Assembly (NCBI GenBank): GCA_009823395.1
Contig: CM020501.1
Span: 13,415,361 to 13,479,360 of the forward strand
From: Thamnaconus septentrionalis
Taxonomy: Eukaryota; Chordata; Actinopteri; Tetraodontiformes; Monacanthidae
Length of the DNA stretch: 64,000 bases
Direction of reading: 5' to 3'
Each line of letters begins with the position of its first letter. Position 1 is the stretch's first letter. Of the stretch, positions 12,947-26,783 are shown one piece after another. Under the pieces are notes generated by a model. That model worked only from the letters and a program-made list of their open reading frames with translations. It ran no database searches and had not been told where the DNA came from. Made by a program: the position numbers and the translations under genes.

Positions 12947-14600
12947 TAAGATGAGTGTCACCAGTCAATCATCCAGGATTAACAACAGTATCTAATCTGT
13001 CGAAGCAAAATGTCAAAATGAAAATGAAATTACCCAGTGAGCCTCAGCGGCCCAGTTCACACTGAGCCGGTGACTTCTGTCACTGTAGTGGAAGAAAAAG
13101 TGTGTGTGTGTGTGTGTGGTGACATTCTGCTGGCCGCCACAGAGGGAAACCCATTACACAAATTATAGTGGTGTCACTTTGAACCGTATTGTTATTCTCG
13201 GCTGACATTTGGTTGTGTCATTCCCCCCCCTCGATTTTATTATTTTTTTCCCCCTCAAAAGACAGACGGACCACAAAATCCAGTTTATTGGCGTCGGCCA
13301 GATAGAAGTGCGCAAAAATTTTACGACAAGCGCCGCAATATGAAGAAAAAGTAATAATACGCATTAAACAATAAACGTTGGCCCACCCCGCGGTAAGTTA
13401 GTCAGACATGAACTGAACGTATACGAGGCACGCTGGGCATGTGATGGGAGCATCTGCGGCGTGCTGATCGCTGATGCGTTCCATTAAGGATGTGTCAGGC
13501 TCGTAGCACCGCTGGCCATCATTAACCGGCTGCAGCCCGTGTGGGCATCTCCCTGATTACGCCAATCCAAATCTCTTCTTGCCAGCGCGAGCCTCGTACC
13601 AATAAGAGCTGATTAGCACTGGTCTGTAGAACAATGTTCCGGGACGCATCACCATCAGCCCGTCCAGAAAACACCTCTGGCCATCATTAAACCGCGCCGC
13701 GCCGAGGTAAGGCCTCCTCCTCTCCTCCGCCTTCTTCCACATTGCTCATTTCCTCTCAGTTGCACACGTACGACCGCACACTTCCGGGCGGCAATTAATA
13801 ACGGTTTAATTTTTAATGACTTCCAACGTTCGCATAACAATGATAAATGATTTACCGGAGTTGCCCTTATATAATAAATCATTATTATTAATATAATAAA
13901 TAAATGAATGTCTCACACACACACACCACAACCACCCCCCACACACACCAACACACAAAACAATAAACCTCCATTGTTGTTTTGACATCCGAGGCGTTTG
14001 GCTCCCGGGAAGAGGACAGCGATCTTTGTATTTTTAATACCCATCATCACGCTCAGACTTGTTTAGTTTACAGATTACCAGCACGGACGAGAGATGTGAT
14101 GGAGAATGCGCGAGTCGCGCCGGTCGCCTGGATCATAAATTCATGTGCCTCTACTTTGTTTGAGCGATTAGAAAACAAACCAGTAACGACATCCTATTTA
14201 TAAGACAGCTCCAGGAGAAGGAGCGCGGGACGTCATGCGCACGCGCTCGTGTCGAAACGTGCACTGGCAGTGTAATATCGCTACGGCGGGGATGTGCAAG
14301 GCTTCTTCACCTTTGCGATTTTTGTTCGCTTGGCATATTCGAAGGGGTCTGCATCGTGGAGCAGGTGTCAGGAAATGTAAAGGCAAACACGTTTCTGGCA
14401 GTGGGAAGCAGTGAAGGGTGTGTGTGTGTGTGAACCTCTGCATAGACACCCCACAATTCCTGAAGGACACTTGGAGATGCATTTTTTATTGTATATGGTG
14501 ACGCCTGCGATACCCACTGGGCTGAATCACGATTAGATTTTGTGTTTCATACCTGCTCCTCTAGATCAGCTACTTGGTGCTGCTCTTAGGAGGAGATACA

Positions 14601-14997
14601 CCAATACCCGATACCAGTATCGGGTAGTATTGGTACCGATACTAGGGTTGAGTACTCTACTCATACTCGTAAAATACTTGCCGATACCACGACATCAATA
14701 TCAGCATCGGTATTGGTACCGATACTGTGGCGGAGTACTCTACTCATACTCTTAAAATGCATGCCAATACCACAACACCGATACCAGTTGTATATATATG
14801 CATATGACAATTTTGTTAAATGTGTGTTTGTACTGCTGTGTTACAGTCACCCACACTTATTTAAAAACATGCTGAGAAATGTTGTTCAAAAAACTGTGGA
14901 AAACTCAAGAAATCTAAATAATTCTATAATGTGTCATGCCCTTATTAAATACCCAGTGTCTGTATCAGTGAGTACTGAAATGCAAGTACTCGTACTG
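14601..14997. mobile_element. GATACC/GGTATC-rich dispersed repeat with 83-bp internal tandem duplication
   Basis: Two units start at 14628 and 14711 (both TATTGGTACCGATACT, followed by GAGTACTCTACTCATACTC and AAAATRCWTGCC). The spacing is 83 bp. The GATACC and GTATCGG palindromic words resemble a common teleost non-autonomous DNA transposon, but termini and target duplication are not identifiable, so class is uncertain. Confidence 0.45.
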
Positions 14998-16141
14998 TGA
15001 TGACAGCAGGTACCAGCGTGGCAGAAGTAGCTCTTCTTCATCGAGAGTGACTTTGCTTCAGCAGGAGGGCCCACTCTGTTAGAGCAATGCAGGAATATTT
15101 GCGTGTAAAGGGCGAAACGCATCAAACTTGACGGAGGATGGGATGACGCACAGCGTACACTTGGAAGTGGAGGGACGGGCCGTGTTTGACAGTGTTCCGA
15201 GGCGCCCGTGCTAAGCACTTCAGACAGCAGCGTGAGCGGCCCCGGCCGTGACGCAAGCACTGTTTCCACAGGTTACCATTTGAACGCCGCACAAAGTATT
15301 GGGTGTTTGTTACAGGAGCAGGCAATGCGGAACCTCCCCCTCCCTGACTCACTGGATAACACAGGTTCGTCTCCGGCATCTCCACGCTTTCACTTATTTA
15401 CTCATCACTTTTAAGTCTTAATGAAGCAAAGCTTTTTAAAAATGCTATTTTTTTTTCGGAACTCACTGTGGTGATACTGGTTATGCTACAAGATGTTTGG
15501 AAAGAACTTTAGATATAGCAAAAAAAAAAAACAAAACATTTTGTTTGTAGTTTGCTATAATAGTGTGTGGTAAAAAAAACCAAAACGGTTTTATGGAATC
15601 AGATTTGCTGAATCAACTCTGAGGTACCAAACACTTACATGCTCACATGACCTGTGTTCTTGAGAGTAATGTGTGAAATTTTGTCTCAGGTGTTCTATTG
15701 GTTTTGTTCTGCTTCTGGTAGCAACACCATCCCGTCCTGTGACATACAGTAACTACGCAAAACCAAGCCTCTTTAATTTGCATCAAATAAACTAATGGTT
15801 ATTTTAGTTTGGGTCAAACTTGGCTGGACAGTTTGAGAAACACATTAATTGAAGTTGTGTGACAGGGTGATCATACCTATTCCAGATTCGACTTTAGATA
15901 ATAAAGGGGCAGTGGTGGAGAGCGAGGGGAAGAGGGTTTGGGGGGGGTCATTAATGTGCAGGTAAACCCAAAAACTGATCTCAGATCTGCTGTTTGTCAG
16001 CGACAGCTGCTGCAGAATCCACGATCTTTAAACTGTGAATCATCACGCTCATGACTAATGCTGACAGTGTCATGACAGCACCGCCCAAGACGGGCCATCT
16101 CCCGACACACACGCACGCATGCACATACGCACACACGCACT

Positions 16142-16760
16142 TCCTCTCTGAAGGGTTCTCACTCTACATCTTCACATCCATTTTTCTCTCACTTTTCCTT
16201 TTCGCTCTCATCCTCTCAAATCGCCTCATGCTAAACTGTTTCCATATATGGTTCAATTATTCGACAAGCCCTCTCTATCTCCTCTCTCTCTCTCCTCCGC
16301 TCTGTTCCTCCCTGCTCGCTCGCTCGCTCTTCCTCTCAAAAATCACTCTGATCAGCCGCAGCTCTCTCCGTCCTCCGCCGTCTCTCCCTCGATGTGCCGC
16401 TCTGCTTCCCCCGTGCGTCCCCCGCTCCACCTCCTCCTCCTCCTCCTCCTCCCTCCTCGTCCTCCTCCCCCTTCCCCTCCCTCCTCTCCCTCCCTCACCA
16501 TCGCTTTTTCCGCCGTCGTTATTGCCTCCCTCATCCTCTCCCTTTCCCTTTCTCTCTCTGATCTGCTCTGAGAGTGTTATTTATACAGCAACAACCCACG
16601 CAGAGTGGAAGCGGAGCAGAACAGAGCGGTGAGGGGAGTTTGACTTGCCAAAGTGGGCATCACCTCAGAAACACAGCACAACTCTTCTCTCTCTCGCTCT
16701 CTCTCTCTCTCCCTCTGTTACTTCGTCTATCCTCACCGCACTCTCCTCTGTGTGCCTCTG
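16142..16760. repeat. Pyrimidine-rich tract
   Basis: More than 600 bp dominated by CT, CTC and CCTCCT on the plus strand, giving overlapping Leu/Pro/Ser frames with no domain. No gene is supported. Confidence 0.75.
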
Positions 16761-19700
16761 TCTCCCAGCCGCATCATCACCGCCGCCGCTGCCGCCACGG
16801 CGTTCGCAAATCGCGCCGCCCGCCACATTCTGAGCAGTTCAAGGGCAGCCGCTCAAATGGAGAAATGAGGCATTAGTTACGTATGACAAGTGAAAAGGAA
16901 GAAAAGAAAAGAAAACCTCGACGCTCCGTAAGCAGCGCTGAGCGTTCTTTGCAAGCAGCAGAAAGTGTTTGAGCCGAAGAGGGTTTGGTTTTTTCTGACA
17001 TAAGATCTATCATCTGGAGTGTTTGCATCCCCATAGATTAACATGAGGTTGAACCTGAGAGCATTTTTGGTATAAACATTTTGCATAACAATAGCAACAT
17101 ATGTGGGTTCATTTGGGGGGGTTACAAGGAATCATGGACCCCTGTAATGTGATGATTTAAAAGAGCACGTTAGGTGAAGTGAGTCAAGGTTTGTGTTTGC
17201 AGGTCAGAAAAGTGGGGCTGTGACTCAAACAGTTGCCTAATTCACTTATTCCGCCTCTGAGCTCCTGAGCCGCCCCGGCCGCAGACGGAACGGTTTGCAC
17301 AGCAGACATTTTGACAGGAATTCCACGAAGGGAAGTTCTTGCTATTGTGTGCGATGGCTAACCGGTGCTGTTAATGGGACACTTAATGGAACTGAGCTGC
17401 CTCCACTGTTTGGGGATGTTAGCATCAGCAGCTGTATCCACTGAAACGTCAGGGTACATTTGGGCGGAGAATTGAAAAGCCCCTCCCTCATGCATGACTG
17501 CTTCACGTAAGCAGGGGACTTGAACCTTAAGTGCACCAGATGAAGCAGATCAGGCTGGGATTGTAGGAAAGGTTTGTACCTCACTTCTGGAATTAGGGGG
17601 AAAAGTTGAGTGAAAAGACAGGTTGAGGTGGGTGGTCGATGTAGCTTCAGCTACGTTTGGCATTTATTATTACTGTAAATTATTGTATCATTGGGTCAAC
17701 CCATGACTGGTTAGGGCATAAATTAACCCAATCAGCCCACTCTGACCTCTGACCCCTGTCATTAAAAGCATTGAGTCAATTCATCCAGTGACTGTGGTTT
17801 CCAATGTGTCCAACATTAAATTATCCTGATTTACTAACCACTTTATAGTTAACTGAAAAAAGAGCCACACACTCACACACAGTTTGGAGATAATGGAAGG
17901 TATTATATGAGTTATTAATATTAATAAATGTCATGTTATGTTATGTTATTGATAAAGTCACGTTTTCCAAACGTTTCCAAAACGCCCATAAATTCCCTCC
18001 TAAAAAGTGTTTGAATGTTGTGCGTTGAAGTGAATGTTGAAGTGCGGCAGCTGCTTTCGCTTGCTCTCCATGCTGGCAAATTTCCTGGAATGCAGTGTTT
18101 TCACTTGGGTTCATTTTCGCGAGGCCGTACTTAAAACTAGCAAGAGCAGTGATGGTAACCACGTGAGACTATAGGCAAAACAGACAATAAGGAGGCAGTG
18201 GCCTGTTTACATTCACATTGTTATTCTCATTGAGTGCCAGGGAGCGTGGTCTTATGTTAATGTTGCAGATAACGTTTACTTCTTCAAACCAACGCATTCA
18301 TTAAATATCATTTGGAATGCAACAAAATCGTCCAAATCTGAAATGCAGAATGGCACAGAATTGATGGCGTCACTTCCTACACAGCTATGCATCGTGTGCA
18401 TGTCAGCGTACACAAAGTCATCACGCTAGCTGGCAAATTTCCCTTAAGCGTTTTCACATGCGGGCGGGAGAGGAAAAAGCAAAAGAGAAAAAAAGAGGGC
18501 TCCGAATTTTCTAGGCATTTTCTCTCAACAAAAATACCTCCTTTTATCCTTCTTACATTGTTTCATAGGAACGGTACCTGCTCTTTTGCTGAGTGAAAAT
18601 GGGTTTTTAAGATTTGTCCAATTAAACTTAAATCCTGAGGTTGGTAGCTCGAATTTGTAATTTGGAGCTCTTATCATAGGACATTTGAAAAGAAAATGTT
18701 GCAGAGGCTTTCTTCTACCTTGCAATTGCCCAGCTAGGACTAAGGACACATCTTGACCTGACACATACTGTATACAATGTTGGCTGATACAGCAAGTACC
18801 AAGGACAGCAAACCTGAATGGGAAGAGCATTTCTAAAGCATGCGCCCACCACACCAAGCTTTCTTTTTTAATGCCACCTCCAGCACATGCACACAAAGAG
18901 AAATTGGTGTAAATTGAGGTATGTGCTAACACCACAGAAGCTCCAGCCGCAAATGTCAATCCGCCAGCTCCTTTAACTCCTTGTCAGAGACTTTTAACCT
19001 CAGCCGTTTCCTGGTTTCCCCTCCTGACACAGCTCTTCTCCCCCTTTCACCTGTGCACAGCCAGTCACCTCGTGGTGTGGAGAAAGCACGGCCTTGTTTA
19101 GAAGTTGCTAAGCCCTTTCCCAGTGGCTTCACACTCAGCAGGAAAGAACTGAAGGTCACAGCGGAGGTTACAGGCTGATGAAGCCCGAAAAGACAGCACC
19201 ATCTGCGATTTGCAGGGAAGACACGCCAATGTCCCCGAGCCAGAGTTTTTTATGCCACAGCTGCAATTCACTTCTCTTTGCATGAAAGGGGAGAAAGTTA
19301 ATGCCTTATCTGTTTTGAACCAATGACACTTGGCTGTGTGCAAACAAAGTGCGGCTTTTAATCGAGGCTCAGGCAAACAAAAGATATTTCACTTTTACAA
19401 ATCTCACCTCGTTTTTATGGAGGTGAGGCAACAACACAGCTGCTTCAAACTTCCTGCTCTGCTATTCCTGCATGCACTGAAAGATCTGGCATTGTTTTTT
19501 CTCCTTGTAAATTATCACAAAAGTGTGCAAAATGTGTCCTAAACACGTTGTTGCACAGGCTTAGATACCTCTCTCACGTTGGTGGCAACCTAACAATCCC
19601 AGCCAGGTATTTGCTCTAACCATCTAACCACCTCATGGCGTCCTCGCATCCCCTTTTAGCGAGAAGTTAAACTGGGTTTCTTTAAGAGGCTGCAAACTCA

Positions 19701-20587
19701 GGGCTAAAAATGTGCTGTTTCTGGAAATGTATTTGTTTATTTATTTATCTGTATAATTAATCCTGTAAGGCTGCTCCACATGAGTCCAGGATCAAAACTA
19801 AACATCCAAAAATGTGCAGCATGCGAGACTTATGAAAAGGTAATGCAAGTTAATCCAATCACAGGCAGCGCAAGCACAGCTTGGTTTTTCCGCTCCACTC
19901 CCCAGACAGACGTAAAGAGTGGATGCCAAACTCCCCTCTTATGCTCACCAACTAGCAGGATTAGCAGACGCAAAATGCTACAAAGACAATGTGAAGCGGC
20001 CCGATGTGTAATTTAATGAACATAGGTGGAGGGAGGCAGCATCGCAAACCATTGCTGCGGCTCCGCTCACACATCTGCGCACCGTCTAATTATGAGTGAC
20101 ACAAGTGATTATGAGTATGATATTATTTGCGATGCAGAGATGACTACGTGGCTGGGGAGCAGGGAGGGTGTAGGGGTGGCCCATCTAAGAGAAACCAAGC
20201 AGAAAAATGATTCTTTCACTAATATAATTAATACACAGAGCGATCCCACCAATTAGCTGCACTCCACAGTGATGTCAGCCGATGTTTAGAGGCTCAGAGA
20301 GGGCAGGCGCTACTTCCTTGCATTTCAAGCCCACATTGTGCAATGCCGCATGTTGATCAATGACCATGCCATTTCAAGTACTCTGCACTTTAAGATACGG
20401 ACACTACGAAATGTCAAAAGGGGCGCAGGAGCAAATATTGAGGAGGACACACAGGACTTGTCTCGGCACAGTATATAATTGGATGCAGGCCCGTATAAAA
20501 GAAAAAAAAAATCCATCTCTCTGCCTCTGTTTTCTATCACGGCTTCATACCTGCACTTGCTTTATTTTCCGTTAATCTCATCTCCTC

Positions 20588-20590
<3 letters not shown>

Positions 20591-20637
<47 letters not shown>
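20591..20637. repeat. (CT)n microsatellite
   Basis: About 23 CT units. Confidence 0.95.
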
Positions 20638-20639
<2 letters not shown>

Positions 20640-23405
20640 TGCGGTCTCTCAGGCCCCCCCTAGTATGTTTTCCCTCTGAGGGAGAGGAACTTCTTAACAT
20701 GGAGGAAGAGGAGTGGAACCGACACCAACATGATATGCCTCTGACACTAAGCTTCACTCAAATCCCCCTTCACCCCACCTTCTCTTTGTCTTTCCCCCTC
20801 GCCCACCTCTTGCACCTCCCCTAATCAAGCAAGGCTGCCTGGAAGTACAGTATGTGCCTGCGCCATGGCTGCCTGCCTGTTGAGTATATACAGGGCCGGA
20901 AAAGCGCTACTATGTATGTATGAAAGTCTGTATGGTGTCCTGTGCGTGTGGAGGTTTTCTGTGTTACTACTCATGTTGATATAATGAATGCTTCTGGGAG
21001 CTCATGGGCGTAACAAAACAAGAATTGCGTAAACGGCACAGCCTCCCAATGTCCTTCTCTATGTTGGACTTGTTGTTTGTTCAAGATTTTTGGGATGCAC
21101 GCTTCGGACAAGGTGTTTTGTGGTGTGGACCAGTGGTTTCCGAACCCTCCGTGGCCTGAACACACCAAATAACAAGCCACCCAAGGCAGATTTAGGTCTT
21201 TATATAACGGGGAGGGTGGGCTGGCGAGGAGTGGGGTGGGGAGGTGGCGGCTGCAGTGCTACACTATTAAATCCCATTGTGCTGGTCTATTTTTAGCTCT
21301 CTGGAGGGATCGCATGTGTTTTATGTGTAACTTTCTGCGGAAATTGATCTGTCCAAACGTTGTTTCATGCTACAGACGGATTCATTAGACGACTTGTTGT
21401 ACAGTTGTTCATTGAATCCCCAGTGGATGTATGAAAGACATCCCCGTGTGCCTTGCTACAAAAGATGGATGGAAAACTTTATTTCATTAAGATGTTGCAC
21501 CTGTAGGCGCGCATCAACACATTCACAATACAGACAAATGAGAGTGGAATCCTGCGGACTGTCTGGGAAAATGAAATGAAATCTGTTGCAGCTACAGTTG
21601 AGACAACAAAAGCAAACTGGCCCATTGATTTTTGCCACTATTTTCACTTGAGGGGTGATTGATGTGGAACAGCAGAGGTGCGATTGCAACCGGTCCCTGA
21701 AGTCCGGCAACATTGTCAAGCAGTCCCCTAACTGTGATTGATAGGCTGGTATGCCTGTTGCAGTAATTGGCTTATTAGACAATTGAAAAGTTTTGAAGGC
21801 AGCGTCGCACCTGTGAGCGCGTTTGCTCTCAGGGAATGCATCTCTTTGTCTGCGCACCAATTACACTGAATGCAGCGCAGAGTGATGACGGAAACTTTAC
21901 GCCCACCACTTATCTTTGTTGCAGGAACTTAAATGAGGATCAGGTAGTCAATACTTAGATCTTCCTGCCAACCAGCCCGCTGATGGGATAAACCAACGTA
22001 GATCGTCTATTTCCTGTTTCCGCCCGTACCTTTTAGGAGACGCAAATTCTACGCTTTTCCCAACAGAATCATGAAATGTGTTCAATTTGATTTCTTCCTA
22101 AGCCCTCCTTGTTTAGAATCAATTTGTTCTTCACAAATTAAGGCCTGAAAAGGAGAAGATTTTGTTGAAAGACAGAAACAATAAAAGGTTGATCTTGTTC
22201 TGCTAAACCAGGGAGGCATCAAGAGGCTTTGATGATTCAAGATTAAGAGAAGCCAAACGGCTTTTAAGTATGTTAGTCGATGCAATTATGGTCCTGACAG
22301 GTTCCTACAAAACAGTAACTGCTCAGACAGATCAATACTGATCAATACAGTGTTAGTGTATTTGTTTGTGTTTTGTCTTATTTTCTTTTTGTGGACAAAC
22401 AAGGCATTAAGATGGATTAAATAACAATACAGTGGGGGAAAAAAGAACTACATCTAAATCACAGGTCTCAGTGGTACGGAACACTAACACAGTGGAGCAA
22501 TTCATTTAAAACTAAAGTATGATGACCGACTGCATGAGACTTCAGACAATGCACATTAAAAAAGAAGCATCCTAAATGGCTGTGCTCCTTAACTCTGACA
22601 TATTCATCGCCAGGGCAGAGTTGTTTACACTGGCCCCCATGCTCAAGACACTCAGTCATAATGACATGATTTACCCCAGCGAGGCAGCCATGGGCTCTAT
22701 GAGAAAAGGCACGACACAATCAGATTCAGCAGTCAGGCAACGGCCTTAAATTAACCACCTCCTGAAATCGGACAAGTGCCCTTCCCGGACAGTTTGAAGC
22801 AGGACAGTTCAAAAACGTGATGCTGAAACTGAGTCAAAAAGAGTGGTTAAAATGCAGCACCACTGTTCAGAGTAGGTCCTAATAATCAGGGGGGAACTGC
22901 CCCTGTGGCCATTAAGCTATTTACAGTTGAGATGGCACTCGGGCAGAGAGTATCAAGAAGGCCCTGAAGGAGACTTGCAGGGGTAATGTCGAGAGGCAGG
23001 TTGTGCATTTCATGTGAGAAACTCTCTCTATTAAGGAGATGAACTCAGAGTAACTCAGGACAGCAGACTTTTCCGAAGTGATAAAAAATGTAATGGGCAG
23101 GGGGCGTGTAGGGCACACGCTGGTGCCAGTATGACAAGGGGGGACAAGACACAGTAATGAGTCATTAATAAGAAGAACCCATAAGACTGTTAACTTCAGA
23201 AAACTGCTAGGCTTAACACAACCACAGCAGCATTCCTCAGTTTGAAAATGGCCCAGAATAGGAAACAAGTTTGATTTAGAGTGAGTTATTGTTGTTATTA
23301 TGTGAGTGCTTTTATGTGATACATTGGAAAGTATTTATCAGATGAGACACAGCACTCCCTTTTGCAGGTAAATGATCAAACTTCTATGTATATACATATA
23401 CTGTT

Positions 23406-23536
23406 CATTCATTCATTCATCTTCTATACCCGCTTATTCCAATTCAGGGTCACGGGGGTCTGCTGGAGCCTATCCCAGCTGTCTTAGGGCGAAGGCAGGG
23501 TACACCCTGGACAAGTCGCCAGTTCATCGCAGGGCC
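23406..23536 (-). mobile_element. 3' end of a SINE, reverse orientation
   Basis: Reverse complement of the last ~130 bases of the 34519 SINE (GCCCTGCGATGAACTGGCGA through to the tetranucleotide tail), with the tail altered to (ATTC)n in the plus sense. Confidence 0.75.
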
Positions 23537-24772
23537 TATACATATACTATATATATATATATATATGAACAAAGGCATCCATCCGATAACGATTATGCAC
23601 TGATGATAGACGGTAACAGGAGGCCACCTGTTGAGTGTTTTTGCTGTTATTTTTAGTCCCCAACATGCACACAGAGAAGTACTGTTCTTTCAACATTCAG
23701 ACTTTCAAGGGTTTTTTTTGTTTTTCGCATTTTGCCATTTTTCTATTCAAATGATGTGAAGATTCCTCTGTAATGCAGGTCGGATAACTACGAGCTGGCA
23801 GTCAGTATAGGTCCCCTTTAATCTTCCCTCAGCGGCTTGGCCAACAACAAACCTCAGAGAGATGTGGAGGCTGAACCAACTAACAGCCAGATTTTTTTTT
23901 TTATAAAGGAGCTGTTTGGAGAATTCAAAAACAGAGCATAAAACAAATATTTGATTTAGGTCTGCAGGGTTGTCACAAACATGAGGCCAAATGAATGCTA
24001 ATGTTCCGGGGATCTGGGATGTGTAAATAGATAACTGTTTGCTGACACAGTTGCTATAACAACTTAATTCGGTGACTGTGTCACTTGCCGCTCGTTCTGC
24101 TGCCCATGAGTGCGCTCAATGGTGTGGCTTTAAAAATAATTCATTAGCAAACATCCTAAGCATTAGTTAAGCACATCATGCGGCGCGAGATCATCCAATA
24201 ATCTCTATTGAGGCCCGAGGGTTGCTGGAGCCTACAGGTTTTCCACTGTCAACAGTCCGTCTTCATTAAGGTGGATCTGGCTCTTGGATTTATTTGCACG
24301 TAACTGTGGTGCCGATGCAAACATTAGTGCCAGAATTAGCGGATAAGTAAAACACACTCAGATGAAGCTATCTAATCACTGTTGCACAGAACTAGACACC
24401 AGTCACTGTTGATATCTGTTCAAGTCCTTTTAAAGTCTGCTAGATTATATCATGTTTCATTCAGGATCAGTGTTATAAAGAATGAACGTGGAAATGGCCA
24501 CAGAATAGAAATATTCATTTGAGGGTTTGCAGAGCCAGCTTGAAAATAAGGAAGGAAAATGATGTATAGAGGAGATCCACAGGGCTATATTGGCTTTTTC
24601 TTCTGAGATCCGCTGAGATTGTAACCTGACAGTAACGTCTGAGGCCAACCTGAACAAAATCAATTCCGATAAATAAGTGATAAACACTTCCCTTTTCGCA
24701 CCTTTACCCCCCCAGGAATCCAGGTGGAGGCCAATGGCCACGGCTTCCTGTTCACAGGCGTCAGGTGTAAAA

Positions 24773-24812
24773 GGTCTACGCTAGTTTGTCTGCAAAAGAA
24801 CTAGCGTAGGCC
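24773..24812. repeat. Inverted repeat, 14-bp arms, 12-nt loop
   Basis: Arms 24773-24786 (GGTCTACGCTAGTT) and 24799-24812 (AACTAGCGTAGGCC) are complementary except for one position that would be a G-T wobble. No surrounding transposon structure was seen. Confidence 0.75.
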
Positions 24813-25327
24813 GAGCGATACCACACAGGCAGAAGAGCTAATTTTTAGAGATTTACATTTTGATGAGATCAGACAAGTCGCGAATGGTGATATTTTATTG
24901 CCGTGGCAATAATAGCAGCCAATATACTCTGAAATGTTTACAGCCACGGTTATTGTCTGGAGATGGAGCCCTCTTTATTAGCATGACACACAGTAAGGTG
25001 CGCTTTCAGATATTCGACTTGACACCTTGTTTGACGTCAACATTTATATAACCCTGCCAAAAGGCATATGCGAAGGTCAGGAATCACTGCTATTAAAAAG
25101 ACGGCAGGGACAAAATAGGCTTAGATTAATAGCACCTGCCATGCTTGTGTTTTTCGACAAAACAAATCTTTCTTTATGGAAAGAGGCTCATGGAAGTCTC
25201 ATGTGCTTTATGGCGGCGGTGAAATAAACCATATAAACGTTCCGTATCGTCTGCTGACCGAAAATAAATAAATGAACACATACAAACATGCCAGCACACA
25301 CTTTGCCCCGCTCTCTTTGGTCATGAG

Positions 25328-25329
<2 letters not shown>

Positions 25330-25363
<34 letters not shown>
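25330..25363. repeat. (CA)n microsatellite
   Basis: About 17 CA units; a short (CT)n-(CA)n follows at 25526-25552. Confidence 0.95.
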
Positions 25364-25364
<1 letters not shown>

Positions 25365-26356
25365 GGCACAACAGTGCACAACACACGGACAAGCTCTCCC
25401 CCCGTGAAACTCCTTTGAAAAGGTTTATAGAATCTTAAAATAGCAGTGTGGTCTGTGAGCACGGGGATTAAAAAAGAGAGTGCTACTATAGAGCAGCATA
25501 GTGTGACATCACGCAGAAAAACACACTCTCTCTCTCTCTCACACACACACACGCACACAGACGTACACAGAAACGCCAGAGCACTGCCACCGCCATTGTG
25601 CTCCCCAACTGGGGCGTGAGAGAAGGAGGAGAGCAGGGGGGGATGACGAGAGAAAAGGAGCAGGGATGAGGTTGGCGAGAGGTGAGGAGAAGAAAGGGAG
25701 CGAGTACTAATAAGTAAAAGGATATGTGAGAGCGGAAAAAGGCTGCAGTGTAAATGGAGACCGCAGCACGGCGTTGCGTGCTGCACGCTACAGCTGGAGG
25801 TCTGGAATCTTGATGAGTGCAGATTTATTATTTTTTTATTTATATTTTTTTGCCCCCCCCCCCTTTTAACGAATTCACCAGCACAGCTGCAGGTCAAGCA
25901 AAGGTAATTCTCTATTGCATGTGGGACGAGGTGAGGGGATGTGAGGTGGAGGCTTTGGAGGGGGGACCTGTTGGCTGAGCCTGCCTTGGTGTTGTATGCT
26001 AAGCAGAACCTGTTCAGGAGAAGATTGGCATCTCCGGCAGCCGTTTCCAACGAGCAAACAACAATAAGTGAGACTCTGCCGCTGCAGACGGATAAACACA
26101 ACACAGAGGCGGATCAGCAAACAGCTGCGCGAGTGCTGTCACACTGTCGGGGATTTTTTTTTTTTCTCCTCCAAACAGAATTTCAGACAGGAAAATGTGT
26201 CACATTCACCTGTGGAATCCACTCCGGCCACCGGAGTCTCGTACAACGGAAAAGCCAAAAGTTTGAGGCGCTCAGCTCGATGCCGAGTTTACTCACGCTT
26301 GGCGTTTTGCTTTATGCGACGCAACGTTTCGATGCATCGGGGCAAACTGTAGTATC

Positions 26357-26783
26357 TGAACTTATGTGCATGATCCTATGTATATACTGGCTTGAACTTA
26401 TGTCCATGAACTCATTTGTACCAAGAAGGACCCGGGTTGAACCTCTCCATATAAGGCAGTGATTGATTCCATATGGTGCCTCGGCAAAGGGGTCTGGTCA
26501 GTGGGCCTCTTGTTATTCAGCCCTGCCAGCAAATTCCTTCTTCTGGTAAACACTTGGGGTACGGCCAAGAAATGTATAGATTCTCCCCCACTCCTAGTAT
26601 CTTCATCTCAGGTGACAGGGGTGTATAAGAGGAGATGTGAACAAAGGATCCTTGGGAGTTGCTCACATCAGGCCAAAGAGAACCCCCCAGGCGACCCGGG
26701 TGCCTGTTTGATTTCTGACTTCTTTGCAATAAACCAGTTTTTATACAACCAAGTCAGTGTCAGTGAAGACTCCTTCAACATCT
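26357..26783 (+). mobile_element. Possible solo LTR fragment
   Basis: Shows the order of elements of a retroelement LTR: TATAAGAG-like box at 26624, about 100 bp further an AATAAA signal (26728-26733), a GT-rich stretch AGTCAGTGTCAGTG and a CTTCAACA end. A 35-bp imperfect tandem (TGAACTTATGTNCATGA) opens it. No target duplication, internal gene or partner LTR was found, so this remains tentative. Confidence 0.3.

Noticed and set aside
18525..18959. 144-codon minus-strand frame
   Set aside because: No similarity recognised to any protein family; length is possible by chance over 64 kb.
21126..21190. hAT terminus CAGTGGTTTCCGAACC
   Set aside because: Start resembles a hAT end but no matching right terminus or 8-bp duplication was found.
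25208..26104. 298-codon minus-strand frame
   Set aside because: Crosses (CA)n and (CT)n microsatellites, low-complexity Cys/Val/Ser content, no recognisable domain.
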